Shown here in pieces: positions 46,231 to 55,421 of a stretch of 64,000 bases of DNA. The notes under the pieces are model-generated. The model was not told the origin of the DNA. It worked only from the letters and a program-made list of their open reading frames with translations, and searched no databases. A program made the position numbers and the translations under genes. The first letter of the stretch is position 1. Each line of letters opens with the position of its first letter. The stretch comes from Novosphingobium endophyticum (GTDB taxonomy: Bacteria > Pseudomonadota > Alphaproteobacteria > Sphingomonadales > Sphingomonadaceae). The DNA lies in NCBI RefSeq assembly GCF_014640675.1, contig NZ_BMHK01000008.1, positions 1 to 64,000 on the forward strand. The letters run 5' to 3'.

Positions 46231-47378
46231 GTTTCGACGAGTTCCCCCGGCACCAGTTCGCCGAGCAGCGCGTCGAGCAGCGGCATCCCGGCTTCGGTGA
46301 CGCCCAGACGCGCGCCATCTCGCCAGACGAGCCCTTGTCGGTCGTAGAACTCGGCCTTTGCATGGTCGCACAGCGCCGGACGGTCGAGACCGAAACGGGA
46401 CGCCATGACGTCTAGGTCGACACCTTCGCGCAGGCGCAGGCCCATGACCATGGCTTCGGAGGCTTGCTCGCGGCGGCCCAGCGGCCGCTCCTCGCTGATA
46501 CCGTGGCCCTGTTCGGCGATGGCCGAGAGCCAGTTCTCGGGCTTGCGATGGCGGACCGTCGCCGCGCCTGCGCGCCGCCCGTGGGCACCGGGACCGATGC
46601 CGCTGTAGTCCTGATAGCGCCAGTATGTGAGATTATGCCGGCTCTCCTCGCCGAGGCGGGCGTGGTTGCTGATCTCGTAGGCCGGCAGCCCCGCCGCTGC
46701 CGTCGTCTCCCGCGTCAGCGTGAACATGTCGGCGCAGGCATCGTCGTCGAGCGGGGCGAATTCGCGCTGGCGAACCATTGTCGCAAAGCGCGTGCCCGGC
46801 TCGATGGTGAGCTGGTAGAGCGACAGATGGCCGGTCCCGAAGGACAGCGCGCGCGTGAGTTCCTGCCGCCACTGCTCCACCGTCTGGCCGGGGCGTGCAT
46901 AGATCAGATCGAACGAGACGCGCGCGAAGTGACGCTGGGCAACGTCGAGCGCGGCAAGACCTTCGCGCGCATCATGGAGCCGCCCCAGGAAACGCAGGGT
47001 CTCATCCTCCAGCGCCTGCAGGCCCAGGGAAACGCGGTTGACACCCGCGCTGGCCAATTCCGCGTAGTTAGCCGCTTCAACCGACGAGGGATTGCCCTCC
47101 AGCGTAATCTCTATTCCGCTGGACAGACCCCAGAGCCTGTCCGCCTCCTCGAGCAGCCGCGCGACGAGCGCGGGGGGCATCAGCGAAGGCGTGCCCCCGC
47201 CGAAGAAGATCGAATCCAGTGCCTCGCCCCCGGCCATGGAGTGCTCATGGCGCATGTCGGCAAGCAGCGCGTCCTGCCACCGTGCATGATCGACGGAGGC
47301 GCGGACATGGCTGTTGAAATCGCAGTATGGGCACTTCGCCAGGCAGAAGGGCCAATGGATGTAAAGGGCTCGGGCCAT
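46227..47378 (-). CDS. hemW: Radical SAM haem chaperone HemW
   Basis: 383 residues. The radical SAM cluster is bound by Cys12-x3-Cys16-x2-Cys19 (PFCLAKCPYC). IFFGGGTPSLM follows, and the HNLTYWRYQDY motif is typical of HemW as opposed to HemN. It probably inserts haem into respiratory enzymes. It starts 9 nt after the rdgB stop, in the rph-rdgB-hemW-xerC run. Confidence 0.95.
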   Translation of the reverse strand: MARALYIHWPFCLAKCPYCDFNSHVRASVDHARWQDALLADMRHEHSMAGGEALDSIFFGGGTPSLMPPALVARLLEEADRLWGLSSGIEITLEGNPSSVEAANYAELASAGVNRVSLGLQALEDETLRFLGRLHDAREGLAALDVAQRHFARVSFDLIYARPGQTVEQWRQELTRALSFGTGHLSLYQLTIEPGTRFATMVRQREFAPLDDDACADMFTLTRETTAAAGLPAYEISNHARLGEESRHNLTYWRYQDYSGIGPGAHGRRAGAATVRHRKPENWLSAIAEQGHGISEERPLGRREQASEAMVMGLRLREGVDLDVMASRFGLDRPALCDHAKAEFYDRQGLVWRDGARLGVTEAGMPLLDALLGELVPGELVET

Positions 47379-47387
47379 CGCGAAGTT

Positions 47388-48014
47388 CTAGCCGCCAAAC
47401 TGCTCCGCGACCAGCTTGGCGAAGGCGTCGGCGCGGTGGCTGATCCGGTGCTTCTCTTCGGGATCGAACTGGGCAAAAGTCAGGTCGCCCCCTTTGGGCA
47501 TGAAAACCGGGTCGTAGCCGAAGCCCATCGTTCCGCGCGGCGGCCATGAGAAGGTTCCATCGACGCGGCCTTCATAGACCGCGCTGTCGCCGTCGGGCCA
47601 GGCGATCGCGAGGACGCACGAGAACCAGCACGAGCGATCGACATCCGGCCCTTGCTCGCACAGCAGGCCCTCGACCTTGCCCATGGCCATATACCAGTCG
47701 CGGCCCGAGGGGCCTTCGAACCACTGCCGCTCGGCCCAGTCGGCGGTGTAAACGCCGGGGCGGCCATCGAGCGCGGCGACAGACAGGCCGCTGTCGTCCG
47801 CCAAGGCGGGAAGCTGTGACGCCTTGGCCGCGGCGCGAGCCTTGATGAGCGCGTTTTCGACGAAGGTCTTTCCCGTCTCGTCAGGCTCGGGCAGGCCGAG
47901 CTGGCCGGCGGACAGGCACTCGATGCCGTAGGGTGCAAGGAGGGCGCCGATTTCCTTCAGCTTGCCGGCGTTGTGCGTGGCGATGACAAGGCGTTTGGTA
48001 TCGAGCTTGCGCAT
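47388..48014 (-). CDS. rdgB: dITP/XTP pyrophosphatase RdgB
   Basis: Cleans non-canonical purine nucleotides (dITP, XTP) by hydrolysis to monophosphates. 208 residues with VIATHNAGKLKEI, KTFVENALIKARAAA, LADDSGLSV and TMGFGYDPVF. GGAGGATTT precedes the ATG. Between rph and rdgB lies a palindromic element, which does not otherwise break the usual order. Confidence 0.96.
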   Translation of the reverse strand: MRKLDTKRLVIATHNAGKLKEIGALLAPYGIECLSAGQLGLPEPDETGKTFVENALIKARAAAKASQLPALADDSGLSVAALDGRPGVYTADWAERQWFEGPSGRDWYMAMGKVEGLLCEQGPDVDRSCWFSCVLAIAWPDGDSAVYEGRVDGTFSWPPRGTMGFGYDPVFMPKGGDLTFAQFDPEEKHRISHRADAFAKLVAEQFGG

Positions 48015-48025
48015 AAATCCTCCTT

Positions 48026-48131
48026 CGTCATCCCGGGCTTGCCCCGGGACCGGTGCCGGTATTTACCCACCGCCTCGCCGCACCATTTCGCCGAACGACT
48101 GCTACCGGTCCCGGCTTTCGCCGGGAGGACG
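48026..48131. repeat. Intergenic GTCATCCCGG palindromic element 5
   Basis: Left arm CGTCATCCCGGGCTTGCC, right arm ending in CGGCTTTCGCCGGGAGGACG (one substitution in the outer GATGACG). The centre GGTATTTACCCACCGCCTCGCC is a variant of the conserved block. It sits in the 126 nt between rdgB and rph and would be transcribed as a hairpin in the rph-rdgB message. Confidence 0.88.
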
Positions 48132-48140
48132 GGGCGTTTG

Positions 48141-48857
48141 TTAGCGCCCCACGGCTTTCGCCTGCGCGGCGAAAATCCGGTCGCAGCCGATGCGGGCGAG
48201 ACGCAGGAGACGCAGCAGGCCTTCCTCGTCATAGCACGCACCTTCGGCCGTCGCCTGTGCTTCCGCGATCTTCCCGCCTTCGATCAGGACGAAATTCGCA
48301 TCGGCATCGGCGCTGCTGTCCTCATCGTAATCAAGGTCGAGCACCGGCGTTCCCTCGCAGATGCCGCAGGAGATCGCCGCGACGCGTCCCTCGATCGGGT
48401 CGGCAGTGATCTTCCCTTCGGCCATCAGCTTGTCGACCGCGAGGCGCAGCGCCACCCAGGCGCCCGAAATCGCGGCGGTGCGGGTGCCGCCGTCGGCCTG
48501 GAGCACGTCGCAATCAAGGACGATCTGCCGCTCGCCCAGCTTCTTCATGTCGACCACGGCGCGCAGCGAGCGGCCGATCAGGCGCTGGATTTCCTGCGTG
48601 CGGCCGGACTGCTTGCCCTTGGCGGCCTCGCGCGACCCCCGAGTATGGGTAGCGCGCGGGAGCATCGAGTATTCCGCGGTGACCCAGCCTTCGCCCTTGC
48701 CGCGCAGGAACGGCGGTATCTTTTCCTCGACCGAGGCGGTGACGAGCACGCGGGTATCGCCGAAGGAAATCAGTACCGAGCCCTCGGCATGCCTGGTGAA
48801 ACCGGTCTGGATGTCGATGGCGCGCATTTCGTCAGGCGCACGGCCGGAAGGTCGCAT
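48141..48857 (-). CDS. rph: Ribonuclease PH
   Basis: Phosphorolytic 3'-5' exoribonuclease for tRNA 3' maturation, 238 residues. [12 protein letters not shown] at the start, [48 protein letters not shown] and [18 protein letters not shown] are the family motifs. GAGGAA precedes the ATG at 48857. The frame runs 70 codons further upstream through the antisense of hrcA, which is not used. Divergent from hrcA. Confidence 0.97.
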   Translation of the reverse strand: MRPSGRAPDEMRAIDIQTGFTRHAEGSVLISFGDTRVLVTASVEEKIPPFLRGKGEGWVTAEYSMLPRATHTRGSREAAKGKQSGRTQEIQRLIGRSLRAVVDMKKLGERQIVLDCDVLQADGGTRTAAISGAWVALRLAVDKLMAEGKITADPIEGRVAAISCGICEGTPVLDLDYDEDSSADADANFVLIEGGKIAEAQATAEGACYDEEGLLRLLRLARIGCDRIFAAQAKAVGR

Positions 48858-48939
48858 GGGAATTCCTCGTGGTGGATTATCTCGCGCCCCTTCGCGCATT
48901 AGGCTTGAGGCCGCAAGCCCAATGCCTAAATTGCAGGCG

Positions 48940-49983
48940 ATGTCGACACCGCCCATCACCGAGCTGACCACCCGCGCACGCGAGATATTCCGTCTCGTGG
49001 TCGAGGGGTACCTTGCCACAGGCACGCCCGTCGGGTCCAAGGCGCTGGCGGGGCCAGGCGGGGTCAATCTTTCCTCCGCCTCGATTCGGTCGGTTCTCGC
49101 CGACCTCGAAGCCTACGGACTGCTGGCGGCACCGCACACGAGCGCGGGGCGTCTTCCTACCGAAGCGGGTCTCAGGCTCTTCGTCGACGGCATCATGCAA
49201 GTGGCCGAACCCACGGCGGAAGAGCGTGCGGCGATCGAAAGCCGACTTTCCGCGCCCGGCCCCATCGAGGTGGCGCTCGAGGCGACGAGTGTGCTCCTTT
49301 CCAATCTGTCTTCGGGCGCCGGCGTGGTCATGGTGCCCAAGCGCGAACCGCGCCTGCGGCAGCTTCAACTCGTCCCGCTTGGCCCCAACAAGGCGCTGGC
49401 CGTGCTGGTGGGGGATGACGGTGCGGTGGAAAACCGGGTGGTCGAACTTCCCGCCAGATTACCCTCGGGCGCGCTGGAGGAAGCATCGAACTATATTTCG
49501 GCGCGGCTTGCCGGGCGCACGCTGGAAGAGGCGTCGCGGTTCATGCAGGCGGAGGTATCCTCGGGCAGGTCCGCGCTGGACGCCGCGAGCAGCGATCTGG
49601 TGGAGCGCGGCCTTGCGGCGTGGAGCGAAGACGCCATGCAGCGACCGGTGCTGATCGTGCGCGGACAGGCCAATCTCCTCGACGAAGCGGCGATTTCCGA
49701 CCTTGAGCGTGTCCGATCGCTCCTCGACGACCTGGAAAACAAGCAGTCGGTAGCCGACCTGCTCGACATGGCGCGCGAGGCGGACGCGACGCGAATCTTC
49801 ATTGGCTCGGAAAATCGCCTGTTCGCGCTTTCAGGCTCATCGGTGATCGCATCGCCCTATCGTGACCGCGAAGGGCGGGTCGTCGGCGTGGTGGGGGTTA
49901 TCGGCCCGACGCGGTTGAATTATGCGCGAGTCGTCCCCATGGTGGACTTCACCGCCCAGAGCCTGGGCAAGCTCATCGGATAG
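48940..49983 (+). CDS. hrcA: Heat-inducible transcription repressor HrcA
   Basis: 347-residue repressor that binds CIRCE elements and is released by heat. The N-terminal winged helix is [19 protein letters not shown] with SKALAG and [12 protein letters not shown]. The inserted dimerising domain and C-terminal GAF-like part follow ([15 protein letters not shown]). The ATG at 48940 is preferred, and an ATG six codons upstream is possible. No CIRCE palindrome is seen in this window, so its target is elsewhere (probably groESL). It runs into grpE. Confidence 0.95.
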   Translation: MSTPPITELTTRAREIFRLVVEGYLATGTPVGSKALAGPGGVNLSSASIRSVLADLEAYGLLAAPHTSAGRLPTEAGLRLFVDGIMQVAEPTAEERAAIESRLSAPGPIEVALEATSVLLSNLSSGAGVVMVPKREPRLRQLQLVPLGPNKALAVLVGDDGAVENRVVELPARLPSGALEEASNYISARLAGRTLEEASRFMQAEVSSGRSALDAASSDLVERGLAAWSEDAMQRPVLIVRGQANLLDEAAISDLERVRSLLDDLENKQSVADLLDMAREADATRIFIGSENRLFALSGSSVIASPYRDREGRVVGVVGVIGPTRLNYARVVPMVDFTAQSLGKLIG

Positions 49984-49999
49984 CTGGAACTTTTGCATA

Positions 50000-50584
50000 A
50001 TGACTGAAGACAAGACACAGCCGCCGGAGGATCGGGCTGCGGATCGCGCAGTGGCCGACGAACTGAAAGGTGTGCCGGAAGAAATGCTGGATAATGGCCG
50101 TGACAGTGAAGGCGAGGACGAGATCGCGAAGCTGCGCGATGAACTCGATGCCGCCAGGCAGGACGTGCTCTACGCCCGCGCCGAAACCCAGAATGTCCGC
50201 CGCCGCCTCGAAAAGGACATAGCCGACACGCGCAATTACGCGGCAACCGGCTTTGCACGCGACATCCTGTCCGTGGCGGACAATCTTTCCCGCGCGCTTT
50301 CTTCGATTCCCGCCGATCTGCGTGAGGACGAGAAGATGAAGAACCTCGTGGCCGGTATCGAAGCCACCAGCCGCGAGATCGAAAAGGTCTTCAGCGCCCA
50401 CGGTATCACGCGAATTGCCGCCATGGGCTTGCCGCTCGATCCCAACCAGCATCAGGCGATGATCGAGCTTCCTTCCGACGAGGCCGAACCGGGCACCGTC
50501 GTGCAGGAAATGCAGGCCGGGTACATGATCAAGGACCGCTTGCTGCGTCCCGCCATGGTTGCTGTCGCCAAGAAGCCGGACTGA
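50000..50584 (+). CDS. grpE: Nucleotide exchange factor GrpE
   Basis: Co-chaperone that releases ADP from DnaK. 194 residues: a charged N-terminus, a long coiled coil (about 40-95, DEIAKLRDELDAARQDVLYARAE and following), then the beta-wing with GEPGTVVQEMQAGYMIKDR-type sequence (here AEPGTVVQEMQAGYMIKDR). It follows hrcA by 16 nt in one transcript. dnaK lies 1.7 kb downstream. Confidence 0.95.
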   Translation: MTEDKTQPPEDRAADRAVADELKGVPEEMLDNGRDSEGEDEIAKLRDELDAARQDVLYARAETQNVRRRLEKDIADTRNYAATGFARDILSVADNLSRALSSIPADLREDEKMKNLVAGIEATSREIEKVFSAHGITRIAAMGLPLDPNQHQAMIELPSDEAEPGTVVQEMQAGYMIKDRLLRPAMVAVAKKPD

Positions 50585-50650
50585 CCTGGACTGAGGCCCC
50601 GCGCGCCGGGGCGACCGGGTGCAGGCCGACGACGATTCGAAGCGGGCTCG

Positions 50651-50676
50651 GGAACAATACGCAGGGTCTTTCCGTT
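50651..50676 (+). promoter_or_regulatory. EcfG (general stress response) promoter
   Basis: GGAAC (50651-50655) and CGTT (50673-50676) are separated by exactly 17 bases, matching the alphaproteobacterial EcfG consensus GGAAC-N16/17-CGTT without a mismatch. It lies 39 bp before the start of the glycine-zipper lipoprotein. This predicts induction of that gene in the general stress response. Confidence 0.8.
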
Positions 50677-50715
50677 GAATCAGGCAGATTACTGCTGATC
50701 TTTCGGAGACGATTC

Positions 50716-50973
50716 ATGCGCAAGTTCATCCTACCCGTAATCGCAGCCGGGGCACTTGGGCTTGGCGCCTGCGCAGGCCACTATGCCGGCGAGGGCGCTC
50801 TCGCCGGCGGCGCACTGGGCGCTGGTGTCGGAGCAGTGACCGGCGGCGACGTCGGGACCGGGGCGGCGATCGGCGCAGCGGCCGGCGCGGCCGTGGGCTC
50901 ACAGGTCGACAAGGACAAGGGCTGCTATCGCTACGACCGCTACGGCGAGCGTTATTGGGACCGCGATTGCTGA
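50716..50973 (+). CDS. Glycine-zipper lipoprotein (85 residues)
   Basis: Signal peptide with lipobox LGAC (Cys19), a glycine-zipper region of GxxxG-type repeats (about 25-63, such as GALAGGALGAGVGAVTGG), and a polar tail ending in YGERYWDRDC. Small glycine-zipper lipoproteins of this design sit in the envelope, and many are stress induced. GGAGA precedes the ATG, and the EcfG promoter supports stress control. An intrinsic terminator follows. Confidence 0.85.
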   Translation: MRKFILPVIAAGALGLGACAGHYAGEGALAGGALGAGVGAVTGGDVGTGAAIGAAAGAAVGSQVDKDKGCYRYDRYGERYWDRDC

Positions 50974-51004
50974 ACGCAGTTGCGTAAGCCCGAGAATGGG
51001 GCGC

Positions 51005-51028
51005 GGGGCACACGTTGCCTCGTGCCCC
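51005..51028 (+). terminator. Terminator of the glycine-zipper gene
   Basis: GGGGCAC (51005-51011) pairs with GTGCCCC (51022-51028), followed by ATTTGT. It lies 32 nt after the stop and just before the convergent zincin gene. Confidence 0.7.
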
Positions 51029-51034
51029 ATTTGT

Positions 51035-51472
51035 CTATGCGAGCGAGCCGTCGAACGGCAGGATGCCGCGATAGGACGCGAATGGCGGCGCACCGGGCAC
51101 ATGCTGTCCGCATGACAGGAGGAAGGCGTGGCGGACGATCTCCGCCTGCTGCTCGATGCCGTAGCGTTCGAGTTTCCAACCCGGCTTGAGTGCGTATTCG
51201 TAGCGACACAGCGGATGGCGCATCAGCGGCAGGTACCACCGCCCCCGGGTCTGGGCCTGCCAGACATGGGTCATCTCATGGATGAAAAGCCCTTGCATGG
51301 CGTGCGGCGCGAGGGAGAAGTCGTTCGCGTAGCGTTCGCAACGCGGGTGGAAGTGGATATGCCCGCATGGCGCCATGACCGTTTCGACGGGCTGAAACGG
51401 AAACCAGCGCCTGCGTTTGATCCTCACAGTGGCAAGATCGACGGAACTGCCAAAGACCGATCTGGCGAGCAC
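51035..51472 (-). CDS. Zincin-like metallopeptidase, vgr-related protein
   Basis: 145 residues with GLFIHEMTHVWQ, an HExxH-type zinc motif (HEMTH). The flanking sequence (ARSVFGSSVDLATVRI, WFPFQPVETVMAPCGHIHFHP) matches the vgr-related proteins of sphingomonads, whose function is unknown. The start used here is a GTG at 51472, but the homologous sequence RGLTSGEIVLARS begins upstream, in a frame that reaches back to a CTG at 51541 overlapping the stop of the copper chaperone gene. The true start is therefore probably further upstream. Confidence 0.75.
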   Translation of the reverse strand: MLARSVFGSSVDLATVRIKRRRWFPFQPVETVMAPCGHIHFHPRCERYANDFSLAPHAMQGLFIHEMTHVWQAQTRGRWYLPLMRHPLCRYEYALKPGWKLERYGIEQQAEIVRHAFLLSCGQHVPGAPPFASYRGILPFDGSLA

Positions 51473-51537
51473 GATCTCGCCGGAAGTCAGGCCGCGCTCG
51501 CCGCCTGGCTCACAGGCTTGCGCTCCGACAGTGGCGA

Positions 51538-52059
51538 TCAGTGGTCCATGCCCGGCATATGCCCGTCACTCGTCCCTGCACCCATCGCCTCGACCTGAAG
51601 CGGGATCGAGATCTTGTCTCCGTCCGAGAAGGTCAGCGTCGCCTCGGAATTTCCGCCCGCCGTGAGCTCCCTGCTCAGGCCGAAGGCCATGACGTGCAGG
51701 CCGCCAGGCGCGAATTCGATCGCGGTTCCCGGTGCGATCTCGAGCTGATCCACCGGGCTCATGGAGCCGCCCTCGGTCTTGTGCATCTCTGCCTCGCCGG
51801 CACCGTCGACGTGAACCCCCACCAGCGTCGCGGCAGCGGAACCGTCGTTTCGCACCGTGAAGTAGACGGCGGAGGGGCGTTCGGCGACGGCCGGCAGGAC
51901 AAGGCGGCCGCCGGTGGCCGAGAACCCGGGCTTTGCGTCAGGTCCGGTCTGCGCCACCCCGGCCTCTTGCTCTACAGGGGGCTCCGCCTGCTGGCAGGCA
52001 GCGAGCGAGACAGCCGCGAGGGCGGCGGACGAAAGGGTCAGCGCACGAAAGATTTTCAC
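51538..52059 (-). CDS. PCuAC-type periplasmic copper chaperone
   Basis: 173 residues: lipobox LAAC (Cys22), then the PCu(A)C domain (formerly DUF461). The copper motif reads MHKTEGGSM and, 21-22 residues on, HVM. A second Met/His-rich cluster (DGHMPGMDH) ends the protein. Family members deliver Cu(I) to cytochrome oxidase. The start is GTG at 52059 with AAGGA upstream at a long spacing. It may be coupled to the zincin gene downstream. Divergent from dnaK. Confidence 0.87.
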   Translation of the reverse strand: MKIFRALTLSSAALAAVSLAACQQAEPPVEQEAGVAQTGPDAKPGFSATGGRLVLPAVAERPSAVYFTVRNDGSAAATLVGVHVDGAGEAEMHKTEGGSMSPVDQLEIAPGTAIEFAPGGLHVMAFGLSRELTAGGNSEATLTFSDGDKISIPLQVEAMGAGTSDGHMPGMDH

Positions 52060-52121
52060 TCTAGAATCATCCTTGCCGGAAATCCGCGAAAATTTAGCCG
52101 GGGTAATGCCATTGAGACAGT

Positions 52122-52149
52122 CTTGTTCCAAGAAAAACCGACCCTATAT
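52122..52149 (+). promoter_or_regulatory. Sigma-32 heat-shock promoter of dnaKJ
   Basis: CTTG (52122-52125) and CCTATAT (52143-52149) are 17 bases apart, followed by CG. This matches the alphaproteobacterial sigma-32 consensus CTTG-N17/18-CYTATNT. Initiation near 52157 would leave a leader of about 95 nt before dnaK. Confidence 0.75.
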
Positions 52150-52253
52150 CGCCCCGCGACGACGTGAACGTCATCGAGCCGTGCAAGCCGCCTTGCCTCT
52201 TTTCGGGGAGGCGATCCGCATGGTGTCAACCACTGACGTGAGGAATGGGGATA

Positions 52254-54170
<1,917 letters not shown>

Positions 54171-54189
54171 ACGTCCTGATGAAGACCGC

Positions 54190-54224
54190 AGGCGTCACCG
54201 GTGCAATTCGCGCCGGTGGCGCCT
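54190..54224 (+). terminator. Hairpin between dnaK and dnaJ
   Basis: A 15-bp stem (54190-54204 with 54210-54224, two G-T pairs) with a 5-nt loop lies 20 nt after dnaK. It lacks a good T-run, so it is likely a partial terminator or RNA-stabilising hairpin that lowers dnaJ relative to dnaK. Confidence 0.55.
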
Positions 54225-54248
54225 AGGTTGTCTATGGGGGTTGGATAC

Positions 54249-55376
54249 GTGTCAGCTACCGAACTGGATTTCTACGAACTGCTCGAGGTCGAGCGGGGCG
54301 CCGACGACAAGGCCATCAAGTCGGCCTACCGCCGGCTTGCCATGCGTTATCATCCCGACAAGAATCCGGGAGACGCCGAGGCCGAATCGCGCTTCAAGGC
54401 GATTAACGCGGCCTATGATTGCCTGAAGGATCCGCAGAAGCGCGCTGCTTATGACCGCTTCGGTCATGCCGCGTTCCAGCAGGGTATGGGCGGCGGCGGC
54501 CCCGGCATGGGCGCCGAATTCGGGGACATCGGCGACATCTTCGAATCGATCTTCGGCAGCGCCTTCGGCGGTGGTGCGCGCCAGCAGGCGCGGCGCGGCG
54601 CCGACTTGCGCTACGACATGGAGGTGACCCTTGAGGAGGCCTTCCACGGCAAGCAGAGCGATATCACGATAGAAGTCTCGCAGGTCTGCAAGCCTTGCGG
54701 CGGCTCCGGGGCCGAGCCGGGCACCGGCAAACGCACCTGCAACATGTGCGCTGGCCACGGCAAGGTCCGTGCGCAGCAGGGGTTCTTCGTCGTGGAGCGC
54801 ACTTGCCCGACGTGCCACGGCCGGGGCGAAGTGATCGAAAGCCCGTGCCGCGCATGTCGCGGCGAGGGGCGTGTGGACGAGCCGCAGACGCTCACGGTCG
54901 ATGTCCCGCCGGGCGTGGATTCGGGCACGCGCATCCGCCTTTCCGGCAAGGGCGAGGCCGGTCCCTTCGGCGCGCCGCCGGGCGATCTCTATATCTTCCT
55001 GCACGTCAGGCGGCACCATGTGTTCGAACGCGACGGCACCACGCTGATGACGCGCGTGCCGATCACGTTCACGACAGCCGCGCTCGGCGGATTGATCCAC
55101 ATTCCGGGGATCGATGGCGACAAGCTCGCGCTCGATATTCCCGCCGGCATCCAGTCCGGCAAGCAGCTGAGAAAGCGCGGCGCGGGCATGCCGGTGCTGC
55201 AGGGCAGGGGCAGGGGCGATCTCGTTATCGAGATTACGGTGGAGACGCCCACCCGGCTCTCCACTCGCCAGAAGGAACTGCTGCAAGAACTGCAGGCGAC
55301 CGAAACCGGCGATGAATGCCCGCAATCGAAGGGCTTCTTCGATCGCATCAAGGACGCCTGGAACGACCTGACGTAG
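54249..55376 (+). CDS. dnaJ: Molecular chaperone DnaJ (Hsp40)
   Basis: DnaK co-chaperone, 375 residues. The J domain has HPD at 35-37, followed by a Gly/Phe-rich region and four zinc motifs: CKPCGGSG, CNMCAGHG, CPTCHGRG and CRACRGEG. The C-terminal domains follow. GTG at 54249 gives the normal start SATELDFYELLEV. An ATG five codons upstream is possible. Confidence 0.96.
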   Translation: MSATELDFYELLEVERGADDKAIKSAYRRLAMRYHPDKNPGDAEAESRFKAINAAYDCLKDPQKRAAYDRFGHAAFQQGMGGGGPGMGAEFGDIGDIFESIFGSAFGGGARQQARRGADLRYDMEVTLEEAFHGKQSDITIEVSQVCKPCGGSGAEPGTGKRTCNMCAGHGKVRAQQGFFVVERTCPTCHGRGEVIESPCRACRGEGRVDEPQTLTVDVPPGVDSGTRIRLSGKGEAGPFGAPPGDLYIFLHVRRHHVFERDGTTLMTRVPITFTTAALGGLIHIPGIDGDKLALDIPAGIQSGKQLRKRGAGMPVLQGRGRGDLVIEITVETPTRLSTRQKELLQELQATETGDECPQSKGFFDRIKDAWNDLT

Positions 55377-55421
55377 CGCGCGGTCGGCAAGCCCGAGCAA
55401 GTCCGGTTTGTTGACCGCGAG

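Noticed and set aside
48858..48939. CIRCE element between rph and hrcA
   Set aside because: No TTAGCACTC-N9-GAGTGCTAA-like inverted repeat is present there or before dnaK.
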